Shown here: positions 14,632 to 23,559 of the stretch, in pieces
How positions within the stretch are numbered: position 1 is the stretch's first letter
How the letters are laid out: the number at the start of each line of letters is the position of its first letter
Translations under genes and position numbers: made by a program
Notes under the pieces: model-generated
Database searches by the model: none
What the model was told of the DNA's origin: nothing
The model's input: the letters and a program-made list of their open reading frames with translations, nothing else
Assembly (NCBI GenBank): GCA_035934555.1
Contig: DASYXT010000018.1
Span: 1-64,000, forward strand
Source of the DNA: DASYXT01 sp035934555
GTDB lineage: Bacteria > Verrucomicrobiota > Verrucomicrobiia > Limisphaerales > UBA8199
Length of the DNA: 64,000 nt
Reading direction: 5' to 3'

Positions 14632-17490
14632 ATGAAGTTCTTCAGCACGCCAATTTGGATCGCCTGTGGGCTCTATTTGTCGGTTAGTCCCGTTGCTCTC
14701 GCGGAGTTGGTCCCCATTCCTTCACAAAGCGAATACGCGATTTCCTTAAACGGCGTCTGGCGGTTCAAACTGGAGCAAGCACCCCCCCCGCCGCGGTTTC
14801 TGGGCGTCAGCGGCCGTCCCATCCCCATCGAGTACCCGACCAATATCGAACCGTTCTACCTGGACGATTACCGGGAGGATTCGGGCTGGCACAACCTGCG
14901 GGTCCCGGGCAACTGGGAGATGGCGGGGTATTCGCCGGCCACTTACGATCAGCCGGACAACGCCTCCGGGCTGTACCGGCTGAAGTTTAAAGTGCCCGCG
15001 CGTTGGCAGGGCAGGTTGGTCAAACTGAATTTCGATGGGGTGCAGAACGGGTGCGAAATCTGGTGCAACGGCCAACTGGTGCCGGTGGAGCTGCCCAGTT
15101 GGGGCCGGACCAACTATCACGAGAGCGGGTGGACAGCCTGGCAGGCCGACCTCACGTCAGCCGTCAAATTTGGCGCGGCCAACCTGCTGGCCTTGCGCGT
15201 CGTCAAAAACACCAAAAGCGTCGATTGCGATACCGGAGATTTTTTTCTGCTCGGCGGCGTTGACCGCCCGGTGACGTTGTTTTCGATTCCTGCAGCCCAC
15301 CTCGCCGATTTTTCTGTTCGAACGACGGTGGCGGCGGACCGAAGCGCAGAGGTGAAAGTGCTCGCGCAATTGAGCGAGGCAAACCAGGGCGCGAAATTAT
15401 CCATGCGCCTGGAAGGTCAGCCGCCGCTCGAGGCCGAGCCGGACGCCAACGGCCAGGTTGAACTCACCCAAACCGTGCACGATCCCAAGCTGTGGTCGGC
15501 GGAATTCCCCAATTTATATTCGCTCTCGCTCGAGGTCAAAGATGGCGAAGGCAAGGTGCTGGAGCGCGTTTCCCGGCGGATTGGCCTGCGCGAGGTGTCG
15601 ATCACCAACGGCATTTTTTGCGTTAACCACGTGCCGGTTAAGCTGGCCGGCATCTGCCGGCATGATATCTATCCGACACTCGGCACGGCTATCACCCCGG
15701 AGATTTGGAAGAAGGACCTGACGTTGATGAAGGGGGCCAATTTCAATGCGATCCGCACCTCGCATTATCCGTACGGCTCGGGCTTTTACGACTTGTGCGA
15801 TGAGCTGGGCTTTTACGTGATTGATGAAGAGCCATTCTGCTGGGTGAACTGTGATGACCCGGAGCTCAAACCGGCGTTTGCGCAGCGCGCGCGAGAAACC
15901 GTCGCGCGGGATAAGAACCACCCTTGTGTAGTGATTTGGGGCGTGGGCAACGAAAACCATCCCGGCCGCGACAACGCGCTGGCGGCGCGAATCACGCGCG
16001 AACTGGATCCCACCCGCCCCCGCCTCATCTCGTGCCAGCATGCCGATGACGGCACCGAACAGGTCGAGTTCGACGACGCCCATTATGTCACGCCGCAACA
16101 AATTCACCGGGCCGAAAGCGACCCACGGCGCGACCGATGGCCGATGATCTACACCGAAAACCCGAATGTGTGGGACGTTCGCCTCGGGCCGGATTATGGT
16201 TCGCTGGACTTATGGCGCGCGGTGATCGTGCGAACCTGGCGCGAGCTCTGGAATGACGACCACGTCAGCGGGACTTTCCTTTGGGAATGGCAGGATCGCG
16301 CGGTCGCAGACAAGTGCCCGACCAAGTACTACTACTACTTTCCGGCGACCGGGATAAACCTGGTGAAGGTCAAAGGCGTCGTGGACGGTTTTCGCAATCC
16401 GCGTCCGGAGTACTATCATATTAAGATGGCGCAGAGCCCGGTGGCCCTGAGCGCGAAGCCGGACCTCGCGCCTGATGCCGTCACGTTCGAAATTACCAAC
16501 CGGTATTCCTTTACGGACCTAAAAGTCCTGACGGTGAATTGGGAATTGAGCCAGTCCGGCCGCAAGCTTGCCAAGGGGAGCGCGAAACTGTCCTGCGTGC
16601 CGAGGTCGCAAGGACAGGTGCGTTTGAGCGTTCCTGCCGCGGCACTGGCCGGCGCGGATACGCTGCGGTTGGAGTTCGAGCATCCCGGCGGTTGGAATGT
16701 GCTCACCTGCCAATACCTTCTCAAACCAATCGTTCACCCGCCGCCGGAGGTCCAAGCCGTCACTGGCATCACCTTCCCGAGATTCAATTTTGTCACTGGC
16801 AAAGTTGTTGGGGATGGCAAAGGCTGGCGGCGATTGGACCGGCAAACTGGAGAGTTGGCCAACATCAAGCTGCAACGGAAAGGCCTGGCGGCAGAGGGCG
16901 TGACCGCGAGCAAGCTCGCAGCGACGCCCCTGGCACAGGTCGAGAAGTTCGAAGCCGACGTGCTGGTGCGCCCCGGGTCAGTACCTGCGGCCCATCTTGA
17001 GGGTGAACTTTCGGGGGGAAAGATGACCTACCGATTCACCTGGTTGGGTAACAAGAGCGATGTCTATGAGCTGGGTTGGATCTTTACCGCTCCCAAGGGC
17101 TGCGACAGATTTTCATGGGACCGCCACGCGCCGTGGTCCTATTACCCGCCGGACCATATTGGCCGGCCCGACGGGACGGCCAGGCCCGATAGCGCGCGGG
17201 TCGATTTGACAAAAGTGGAGCGCCCTGACGCATTCGATTTCAACTCGACGAAGTTCAACTGCAACTGGGCCAGCCTGACCGATGCCCACCAGCGCGGGTT
17301 GTGCTTTGTGTTTTCGCCCGGACAACGGCAGCACGTCCGAGGCACCCTCGAGGCCTCGGGCCATTGCGGGTTGGTGATTGACCGGTGTTACAGCCCGCCG
17401 CGCGACATCAGTTCGCGCATCGTGCCCGACCTTTATACGGTCCTGAGTCCGAACCAAACCGTGACCGGGACCTTTCAGATCAAAAATTGA
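14632..17490 (+). CDS. Exported GH2 beta-galactosidase/glycosidase
   Basis: A ~952-residue glycoside hydrolase family 2 enzyme. The ATG at 14632 (or 14626, two codons earlier) begins a signal peptide, MKFFSTPIWIACGLYLSVSP...LA. The N-terminal sugar-binding jelly roll contains 'WHNLRVPGNWEMAGY'; an Ig-like domain follows; the TIM barrel begins near 'VKLAGICRHDIYPTLG'. The acid/base Glu is in VGNENHP (about E440) and the nucleophile Glu in IYTENPN (about E508); 'SGTFLWEWQD' lines the active site. About 400 further residues form C-terminal beta domains. Probable role: release of galactose or similar residues from polysaccharide in the periplasm. GH2 members vary in sugar, so the substrate is inferred. 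Confidence 0.88.
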   Translation: MKFFSTPIWIACGLYLSVSPVALAELVPIPSQSEYAISLNGVWRFKLEQAPPPPRFLGVSGRPIPIEYPTNIEPFYLDDYREDSGWHNLRVPGNWEMAGYSPATYDQPDNASGLYRLKFKVPARWQGRLVKLNFDGVQNGCEIWCNGQLVPVELPSWGRTNYHESGWTAWQADLTSAVKFGAANLLALRVVKNTKSVDCDTGDFFLLGGVDRPVTLFSIPAAHLADFSVRTTVAADRSAEVKVLAQLSEANQGAKLSMRLEGQPPLEAEPDANGQVELTQTVHDPKLWSAEFPNLYSLSLEVKDGEGKVLERVSRRIGLREVSITNGIFCVNHVPVKLAGICRHDIYPTLGTAITPEIWKKDLTLMKGANFNAIRTSHYPYGSGFYDLCDELGFYVIDEEPFCWVNCDDPELKPAFAQRARETVARDKNHPCVVIWGVGNENHPGRDNALAARITRELDPTRPRLISCQHADDGTEQVEFDDAHYVTPQQIHRAESDPRRDRWPMIYTENPNVWDVRLGPDYGSLDLWRAVIVRTWRELWNDDHVSGTFLWEWQDRAVADKCPTKYYYYFPATGINLVKVKGVVDGFRNPRPEYYHIKMAQSPVALSAKPDLAPDAVTFEITNRYSFTDLKVLTVNWELSQSGRKLAKGSAKLSCVPRSQGQVRLSVPAAALAGADTLRLEFEHPGGWNVLTCQYLLKPIVHPPPEVQAVTGITFPRFNFVTGKVVGDGKGWRRLDRQTGELANIKLQRKGLAAEGVTASKLAATPLAQVEKFEADVLVRPGSVPAAHLEGELSGGKMTYRFTWLGNKSDVYELGWIFTAPKGCDRFSWDRHAPWSYYPPDHIGRPDGTARPDSARVDLTKVERPDAFDFNSTKFNCNWASLTDAHQRGLCFVFSPGQRQHVRGTLEASGHCGLVIDRCYSPPRDISSRIVPDLYTVLSPNQTVTGTFQIKN

Positions 17491-17500
17491 TTAGGCCGCG

Positions 17501-17516
17501 GCGGGCTAAAGCCCGC
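17501..17516. terminator. Palindromic hairpin after the GH2 gene
   Basis: GCGGGCTAAAGCCCGC (7-bp stem, 2-base loop) begins 10 bases after the GH2 stop codon. It has no following T-tract, so termination is possible but unproven; its sequence also resembles the dispersed 'gcggac...tccgc' palindromes elsewhere in the window. Confidence 0.4.
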
Positions 17517-17603
17517 GCTCCGCCCGCCTTCACTGAGGGGGGTACCCGCCGCTCGGTTTCCCCGATGGCAAACTGGCGCAAATGTGGGAGGTTGATTGGC
17601 ATC

Positions 17604-17852
17604 ATGCACGAACGGGATACGAATTGGGCGCGCAGTTTCCTGGTGGAGATTGTGGTCTATGCGGGGTTGGTCGCCGGCTATTATTTTCTGGTGCTGCGGT
17701 TTCTGGGCAATTGGCTGGAGTGGCTGTTTGCCCATGAGCGCCGTGCTTACGCCGGCATTGCCTTAGGATTGATTATCGGGCAGGGATTCTTGCTCGAGTT
17801 GCTGACCCGCTGGTTGCTGCGCTGGGTCAAACACGCAAGAGAGGGCGAATGA
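17604..17852 (+). CDS. Small two-helix membrane protein
   Basis: An 82-residue protein (MHERDTNWARSFLVEIVVYA...) with hydrophobic segments at about 12-33 and 46-68 and a basic tail. The ATG at 17604 is preceded by GGGAGG 12 bases upstream; earlier in-frame starts would overlap the GH2 gene. Its stop overlaps the ATG of the TauE/SafE permease by four bases (ATGA), so the two are translationally coupled and the protein may be a partner of that permease. No known family was recognised. Confidence 0.65.
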   Translation: MHERDTNWARSFLVEIVVYAGLVAGYYFLVLRFLGNWLEWLFAHERRAYAGIALGLIIGQGFLLELLTRWLLRWVKHAREGE

Positions 17853-18781
17853 TCTTTCCCATCGCCGGAGTGCACATTCACCCCCTCTACCTGATCGGTG
17901 TGGGTTTTATTGTGGGTGTGCTAGGCGGATTTTTCGGTGTCGGCGGTAGTTTTCTGGCGGGGCCCGCATTGTTTGCCGCCGGTGTGCCGATGAACTTTGT
18001 CGTGGGGACGGATTTGGCACACATTGTTGGCAAATCGATTGTGGCGGCGCGGAAGCATCGGACGCTCGGCAATATAGATATCAAGCTGGGGTTGATCATG
18101 GTGGTGGGGACGATCATCGGCGTGGAGAGCGGCGCGCAGGTGATCCAGGCGTTAAAACGGGCCGCGGATGTGGACTGGGTTGTCGGGGTGTCGTTCATCG
18201 TCATTCTGGTGGGGATCTCGGGATTTATGACCTGGGAGAGCATCAAGACACTGGCGGCGCAAAGGCGCGCGCGGCGCGAGGGAGGCTCCTTGCGGCGCCA
18301 TCCCTCCGGACGCGACCAATCGGCTGTAGCGCATATTTCGGAGGCGATTCAGCATATCCGCCTGCCGCCCTACGTGAAGTTGCCGGTATCGGGGGTGGCA
18401 TCGATCTCCATTTGGGCAATTCTCGGCGTGGCGTACCTGGGTGGCTTCTTCAGCGGCTTTCTGGGCGGAGGCGCGGGCTACATTCGGATGCCTTGCATGG
18501 TGTACCTGCTTGGCATCCCGACACACATCGCCGTGGGCACGGACCTGTTCGAAATAATTATTTCGGCCGGCTACGGCACGTTTACGCACGCAGTGAAAGG
18601 CAACGTGGACATCCTGATCGCCTTGGTGATGCACACCGGCGCGGCCATCGGGGCTCAGTTGGGCGCGACCCTCACCCAATACTTCGTCGGGCCGCGGATT
18701 CGCATGGCCTTTATCCCACTGCCGGTGTTGGGGGCGCTCCTGATGCTGCACGGGCTGCTGAGCGGTCATCCAGGAAAGTAA
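17849..18781 (+). CDS. TauE/SafE-family anion (sulfite/sulfonate) permease
   Basis: A 310-residue membrane protein with eight or so hydrophobic segments in two related halves, marked by 'GFIVGVLGGFFGVGGSF' near residue 23 and 'YLGGFFSGFLGGGAGYIRMP' near residue 195. These are the duplicated glycine-rich motifs of the TauE/SafE (DUF81) family, which moves sulfite, sulfonates or other small organic anions across the inner membrane. A cytoplasmic loop (about 130-170) carries many Arg residues. It is coupled to the small membrane protein upstream, and a tandem universal stress protein starts 4 bp downstream, so all three are probably one operon. Confidence 0.85.
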   Translation: MIFPIAGVHIHPLYLIGVGFIVGVLGGFFGVGGSFLAGPALFAAGVPMNFVVGTDLAHIVGKSIVAARKHRTLGNIDIKLGLIMVVGTIIGVESGAQVIQALKRAADVDWVVGVSFIVILVGISGFMTWESIKTLAAQRRARREGGSLRRHPSGRDQSAVAHISEAIQHIRLPPYVKLPVSGVASISIWAILGVAYLGGFFSGFLGGGAGYIRMPCMVYLLGIPTHIAVGTDLFEIIISAGYGTFTHAVKGNVDILIALVMHTGAAIGAQLGATLTQYFVGPRIRMAFIPLPVLGALLMLHGLLSGHPGK

Positions 18782-18785
18782 GCCG

Positions 18786-19655
18786 ATGAATATTTTGATC
18801 TGCACCGACGGCTCGGAACAAGCCCAACGCGCCATCCGGTTAGCGGCGCCGATCGCGGCCGGATGCCAGGCGCACGTGACTCTTTTTGGGATCATCGAAA
18901 CCCCCGCCAACGCGGACAGCATTTACGAGTCGCTCAAGCGCGGCCAGGCGTTGCTCGCGGAGCGGAAGCTCAACGCGGAAGTTCTGACTCGGGCGGGCGA
19001 GCCAATCGCCGAGATTGTTCGGCGCACCCAGGAGGCTGCTTACGACCTGGTGGTGATTGGCGCAACGCGCAAAGAGTCCGGGGGGCTGTTTTGGATGTCC
19101 TCAAAATCTTATAAAATCATCAAAGAAATTGAGCCGCCCGTGCTCAGCGTCGCCGGCAATCTTTCCTCCCTTAAACAGGTGTTGATTTGCAGCGGGGGCA
19201 AGAGCTACATCGATGCCGCGGTCCGGCTTGCCGGTCAAATCGCCCATGGCGTGGGGGCGGCGGCCACGCTGCTCCATGTCATGCCCGAACCGCCGGCCAT
19301 TTACGCCGGGTTGCCGCGCATGGCCGAAACCGCCGCCTGGGTGCTCGGCTCCAACTCCGAATTGGGCAGAAACCTGCGTCAGGAACAAGCCACACTCCAA
19401 TCCTTAGGTGTGCCGTGCGAAGTGCGCCTGCGCCAGGGCGCGGTGCTCGAGCAAATCCTGCGTGAAATCCGGGACGGCAATTACGAGTTGGTGGTGACGG
19501 GCTCGGCGCTCAGCACCACCTTGCGCACTTATGTTCTAGGCGATGTCAGTCGCGAGATCGTCAACCGCGTCCACTCCGCCGTATTAGTGGTGCGCAGCAG
19601 GGACCATTCACACCACGCCCGCCGCACCTTTCGCGGTTGGTGGGCCAGGCCCTGA
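18786..19655 (+). CDS. Tandem universal stress protein (UspA family)
   Basis: A 289-residue cytoplasmic protein made of two Usp domains. The first starts MNILICTDGSEQAQRAIRLA and has 'VVIGATRKESGGLFWMSSKS' in the nucleotide-loop position. The second starts near residue 133 (VLICSGGKSYIDAAVRLAGQ) and has 'LVVTGSALSTTL...GDVSREIVNRVHSAVLVV'. In the first domain the canonical G-x2-G-x9-G(S/T) loop is altered. The family responds to stress and often binds ATP or AMP. Being 4 bp behind the TauE/SafE gene suggests it senses or tunes that transporter, which is inference. Confidence 0.85.
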   Translation: MNILICTDGSEQAQRAIRLAAPIAAGCQAHVTLFGIIETPANADSIYESLKRGQALLAERKLNAEVLTRAGEPIAEIVRRTQEAAYDLVVIGATRKESGGLFWMSSKSYKIIKEIEPPVLSVAGNLSSLKQVLICSGGKSYIDAAVRLAGQIAHGVGAAATLLHVMPEPPAIYAGLPRMAETAAWVLGSNSELGRNLRQEQATLQSLGVPCEVRLRQGAVLEQILREIRDGNYELVVTGSALSTTLRTYVLGDVSREIVNRVHSAVLVVRSRDHSHHARRTFRGWWARP

Positions 19656-19731
19656 TGCGCCCGCGCACCGTCGCCGCTCGGACATCGGCGTTGACGGCGC
19701 GGAATCCACGCCACAAACTCTCCCGGCTTAT

Positions 19732-20730
19732 ATGAAAATCGCGGCCGCAGGCGATTATGCCAGGTTAAACTCCCCTTCCGGGCGAAGGCCTGCCATTCGC
19801 ATGAGCCGGTTTCCCGCACTCCCTGCGCCCAATCTTAAGGCCTTGTCTTCGCTCGCCAGTGTGGACCAGGTCATGGTGGAGGAACGCGCCTCCGCGTTCG
19901 CAAAGCGCAGCATTAAGAGCGGCGCCAAGGTGACCGGGCTGAAAATGGTTGTCAGCATGATGGACCTGACGACGCTCGAGGGCAAAGACACACCCGGGAA
20001 AATTGCCTATTTGTGCCGCAAAGCGCTGCAGCCAGCCGACGCACGATTGCAAGTGCCTTCCTGCGCGGCTGTGTGCGTCTATCCCAGCATGGTCCGCCAC
20101 GCGCGCCATTTTTTGGGACCACGCGCCCCTGTGAAAGTCGCTTCGGTCGCGACCGGCTTTCCCAGCGGCCAATTCCCTCTCCGCAGCCGGCTGGAAGAGG
20201 TCCGGCGGGCAGCCGGGGAGGGCGCTGACGAAATCGATATGGTGATAGATCGTGGCGCGTTTCTCGTTGGAGAGTATGCCCGTGTTTTCGACGAAATTGC
20301 CGCGACGAAGACAACCTGCGGCCGGGCGCACCTAAAGGTGATTCTGGAAACGGGGGAGCTGGTAACGTATGACCACGTGCGCCTGGCGAGCCGGCTGGCA
20401 ATGGAAGCCGGGGCGGATTTCATCAAAACCAGCACCGGCAAGGTATCGCCGGCGGCCACGTTGCCGGTGACGTTGGTGATGCTGGAAGCCATTCGCGACT
20501 ACTTTTTTGCGACCGGCATTCGGGTCGGCATGAAACCCGCCGGCGGTATCCGCACCGCAAAGCAGGCCCTGGCTTACCTGGTGATGCTGAAGGAAACCCT
20601 CGGCGATGACTGGCTGACCCCGGCCTTATTCCGGTTTGGCGCCAGCACGCTATTGAATGATGTGCTGATGCAGATTGCCAAAGCGGCCGATGGCCGGTAT
20701 CAAAGCTCGGATTATTTTTCGCTCCCCTGA
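19732..20730 (+). CDS. deoC: Deoxyribose-phosphate aldolase
   Basis: A 332-residue class I aldolase that cleaves 2-deoxyribose 5-phosphate to acetaldehyde and glyceraldehyde 3-phosphate. The barrel core runs from about residue 65. The Schiff-base lysine is in FIKTSTGK (about K232) and the second lysine in VGMKPAGGIR (about K268), with 'EIDMVIDRGAFLVGEY' providing the conserved Asp region. It is longer than the ~220-260-residue bacterial form owing to an N-terminal extension, like the eukaryotic-type DeoC. An aldehyde dehydrogenase follows after 6 bp and would oxidise the acetaldehyde, so the pair forms a deoxynucleoside catabolic unit. Confidence 0.9.
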   Translation: MKIAAAGDYARLNSPSGRRPAIRMSRFPALPAPNLKALSSLASVDQVMVEERASAFAKRSIKSGAKVTGLKMVVSMMDLTTLEGKDTPGKIAYLCRKALQPADARLQVPSCAAVCVYPSMVRHARHFLGPRAPVKVASVATGFPSGQFPLRSRLEEVRRAAGEGADEIDMVIDRGAFLVGEYARVFDEIAATKTTCGRAHLKVILETGELVTYDHVRLASRLAMEAGADFIKTSTGKVSPAATLPVTLVMLEAIRDYFFATGIRVGMKPAGGIRTAKQALAYLVMLKETLGDDWLTPALFRFGASTLLNDVLMQIAKAADGRYQSSDYFSLP

Positions 20731-20736
20731 AGTTCC

Positions 20737-22311
20737 ATGAAAACCAAAGCGCGCTCCACCCGCCATGGTTCCAGGTCGGCGGCGGCCGTTAGCGGTTCGC
20801 CAGTGCAAGCCAACGGCGCGGCCCACGATGCCCGTCCGGCGGTGCCGCTGCGCGAGCGCCGGCTGCAATTCGGCGGCAAATGGGATTATGCGCCCGCACC
20901 CGAAGCTGCCAGCCATATCCGGATCGCGCCGCGGCAGGACTTATTCCTGAATGGCAAATTTGTGCCGCCGGCGACCGGCAAGTATTTTGATAGTATCAAT
21001 CCGGCCACTGAGGAAAAGCTGACGGAAATTGCGCTGGCAGGCGCCGGGGAAGTTAACGCGGCGGTGAGGGCGGCGCGCCGCGCGCACGATAATGTCTGGG
21101 GCAGGATGCCCGGACGCCAGCGAGGCAAGTACCTTTACCGCATCGCGCGCCTAATCCAGGAGCAAGCGCGAGAGCTGGCGATTCTGGAAACCATGGACGG
21201 AGGCAAACCGATTAAAGAAACCCGGGATATCGATCTGCCCTTGGTTGCAGCGCATTTCTTTTATCACGCCGGGTGGGCGGACAAGCTGCGGTATGCATTC
21301 GCCGGCCGGAATCCGCAACCGGTGGGCGTGGTGGGTCAAATTATTCCGTGGAATTTCCCGCTGCTGATGGCGGCGTGGAAAATCGCGCCGGCCCTGGCCT
21401 GTGGCAACACGGTCGTCATTAAGCCTTCCAAAACCACCAGCCTGACCTTGTTGCGTCTGGCAGAAATCTTTCAGGAAGCCGAGCTGCCCCCCGGGGTGGT
21501 CAACGTACTCACCGGCCCCGCCGAAACGGGCACCGCGCTGGTGCAACACCCCGGAATCGACAAAATCGCCTTTACCGGCTCGACGGAAGTCGGCAAGCAA
21601 CTCGCCCGATGGGTCGCCGGCACGGACAAAAAGCTTACACTGGAGCTAGGCGGCAAGGCGGCCAATATCATCCTGGAGGACGCGCCGTTAGATCAGGCTG
21701 TTGAAGGGGTCATTGCCGGCATTTACTTCAACCAGGGACACGTTTGTTGCGCCGGGTCGCGGTTGCTGGTCCAGGAGAGCATCTTGAGCAGTGTCATTCG
21801 CAAGCTGCGCGAGCGAATTCAGACGTTGCGTGTTGGCGACCCGCTCGACAAAAACACCGACATCGGCGCGATCAACAACCGCCCGCAACTCGAAAAGATT
21901 CGGCAACTGGTCCAATCGGGCATTGACGAGGGCGCCGCATTGGAGCAGCCGAAGTGCGTGCTGCCGGCGAAAGGATTTTGGTATCCACCGACGTTTCTCA
22001 CCGGTGTGACAGCGTCGCATCGCTTGGCGCAGGAGGAAGTGTTTGGCCCTGTGCTGGCGGTGATGACTTTCCGCACGCCGGAGGAAGCCATCGAGCGCGC
22101 CAATAATACTGCCTACGGCTTGAGCGCAGGTGTGTGGACCGATAAGGGAAGCAAAATCTTCAAGATGGTGAGCCAACTCCGAGCCGGGGTCGTGTGGGCC
22201 AATACCTTTAACAAGTTCGATCCGACCAGCCCTTTCGGCGGCTACAAGGAAAGCGGGTTTGGTCGCGAGGGCGGCGTACAAGGGCTGCTGCCGTACGTCA
22301 ATCTGGAATGA
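20737..22311 (+). CDS. NAD-dependent aldehyde dehydrogenase
   Basis: A 524-residue aldehyde dehydrogenase superfamily enzyme. After a ~60-residue extension the standard domain begins at LFLNGKFVPPATGKYFDSIN. Visible motifs are IIPWNFPLLMAAWKIAPALA (cofactor side), FTGSTEVGKQ, the general-base Glu in LELGGKAANI (about 303), the catalytic Cys region GHVCCAGSR (about 336-340), and EVFGPVLAV. It lies 6 bp after deoC. I infer that it oxidises the acetaldehyde released by DeoC. The N-terminal extension (Ala/Arg-rich, no signal) is unusual; a start further in is possible. Confidence 0.9.
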   Translation: MKTKARSTRHGSRSAAAVSGSPVQANGAAHDARPAVPLRERRLQFGGKWDYAPAPEAASHIRIAPRQDLFLNGKFVPPATGKYFDSINPATEEKLTEIALAGAGEVNAAVRAARRAHDNVWGRMPGRQRGKYLYRIARLIQEQARELAILETMDGGKPIKETRDIDLPLVAAHFFYHAGWADKLRYAFAGRNPQPVGVVGQIIPWNFPLLMAAWKIAPALACGNTVVIKPSKTTSLTLLRLAEIFQEAELPPGVVNVLTGPAETGTALVQHPGIDKIAFTGSTEVGKQLARWVAGTDKKLTLELGGKAANIILEDAPLDQAVEGVIAGIYFNQGHVCCAGSRLLVQESILSSVIRKLRERIQTLRVGDPLDKNTDIGAINNRPQLEKIRQLVQSGIDEGAALEQPKCVLPAKGFWYPPTFLTGVTASHRLAQEEVFGPVLAVMTFRTPEEAIERANNTAYGLSAGVWTDKGSKIFKMVSQLRAGVVWANTFNKFDPTSPFGGYKESGFGREGGVQGLLPYVNLE

Positions 22312-22326
22312 GGGAATGTTCCAACT

Positions 22327-22860
22327 TTACCAGCTCACCGGCACGGTGAGTTTTTTGCCGAACCTGTTCTGGTAATGGAGTTGCCGATTCTGCACGCCAA
22401 ACTCGTGGACCAATCGCGTGAGCTTCACGTCATAGCAGCAGTACTCGGCGATTTCCACCAGTTTGCCTTCCTTGAACCACCGCAGGGCCTGCAGGCCCTC
22501 GGCGGTTTTCTCCACACCGAAGGTCGCGGTGGCGATGGCGTCCAGTGAGAGGCGATGTTGGAGCTGGTTTTGCAGCTCGACCAGCATGTCCAAAGTGGGC
22601 AACTGGCGCAGATCCAGCGTCGTGTAGCCATGGAGCACCTCGTAATCGAAGCGGAGGTTGTTGAAGCCGACGACCAGGTCGGCGCGCTGCAACTCACGCA
22701 ATAGCTCATTTACCTGGCCCTCGCCGTAAATGGTGTACTCGTTCCGCCCCGTGCTGAACGTCACACCCACGCTCATGCCCATTTGGCTAATCTTATCCCA
22801 TCCGCCGACTTCGTCGGCTGACCGCTGCGTTTCGAGGTCGAAATAGACGATATTCTTCAT
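22327..22860 (-). CDS. DEDDy 3'-5' exonuclease (RNase H-like)
   Basis: A 177-residue protein of the DnaQ-like/DEDD exonuclease superfamily. Catalytic residues read directly: D8 and E10 in VYFDLETQ, D72 in GFNNLRFDYEVL, and Y140/D144 in the YxxxD arrangement EYCCYDVKLT, which marks the DEDDy subclass. It lacks a polymerase or helicase domain, so it is a stand-alone exonuclease, similar to the small predicted PolB-like exonucleases. It is convergent with the aldehyde dehydrogenase and 9 bp downstream of lolD on the same strand. The substrate (DNA or RNA) is not known. Confidence 0.78.
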   Translation of the reverse strand: MKNIVYFDLETQRSADEVGGWDKISQMGMSVGVTFSTGRNEYTIYGEGQVNELLRELQRADLVVGFNNLRFDYEVLHGYTTLDLRQLPTLDMLVELQNQLQHRLSLDAIATATFGVEKTAEGLQALRWFKEGKLVEIAEYCCYDVKLTRLVHEFGVQNRQLHYQNRFGKKLTVPVSW

Positions 22861-22869
22861 ACGGCACGG

Positions 22870-23559
22870 CTAAGGCATGGGACCGGCGCCGACCTGGCCA
22901 TCGACCAATTGAATGACGCGCGGGGCGCGGGCGGCAACACTGGCATCGTGCGTGGCCATGACCAGTGTCGTTTGCTTCTCGGCGCGCAGTGAGACGAGTA
23001 GGTCAATGATTTCCTGGCCGGTGTGGGAATCCAGGTTGCCCGTTGGCTCGTCGGCCAGGATCAGGTCGGGACTGTTAATCAGCGAGCGAGCAATGGCGAC
23101 CCGCTGTTGTTCGCCGCCGGAAAGCTCGTAAGGCTTGTGTTCGACGCGGTCTTTCAAGCCAACCCGCTCGAGGAGTTCACGCCCGCGCGCCGCCACCTCT
23201 GCTGCGGGGCGCCGGGCCATCCGCGCCGGCAGACAGACGTTCTCCAACGCGTCAAGTTCCGGCAGCAGGTAATAGGCTTGGAAGATGAAGCCGACCTCGG
23301 TGTTGCGCACTCCAGCAAGCGCAGCCGAGGAAAGCCGCGCCAGGTTCCGGCCGGCGAGCCAAACCTCCCCACGCGTCGGCATGTCCAGGCCCCCCAGCAA
23401 GTGCAACAGCGTGCTCTTGCCGGCGCCGGAAGCGCCGCGTAAGGCGAGGAAATCACCGCGATGAAGTTCGAGATTAATGCCGCGCAGCACCTCGAGCTGG
23501 CGTTTGCCCAGGAGGTAGGTCTTGCAGAGGTCCCGGGCGGTAACCAGCGGCTCACTCAT
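22870..23559 (-). CDS. lolD: Lipoprotein-releasing ABC transporter ATPase
   Basis: A 229-residue ATPase of the MacB/LolD type. Walker A is ALRGASGAGKST (about 38-48), the Q-loop lies around GFIFQAYYLLPE, the ABC signature is LSGGEQQR, Walker B is LILADEPTGNLD, and the switch His is in MATHD. Its start overlaps the end of the permease gene by 8 bp. With the LolC-like permease it should pull mature lipoproteins out of the inner membrane for delivery to the outer membrane; several predicted lipoproteins (two Pal, GH127, the 30670 protein) occur in this window. Confidence 0.88.
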   Translation of the reverse strand: MSEPLVTARDLCKTYLLGKRQLEVLRGINLELHRGDFLALRGASGAGKSTLLHLLGGLDMPTRGEVWLAGRNLARLSSAALAGVRNTEVGFIFQAYYLLPELDALENVCLPARMARRPAAEVAARGRELLERVGLKDRVEHKPYELSGGEQQRVAIARSLINSPDLILADEPTGNLDSHTGQEIIDLLVSLRAEKQTTLVMATHDASVAARAPRVIQLVDGQVGAGPMP

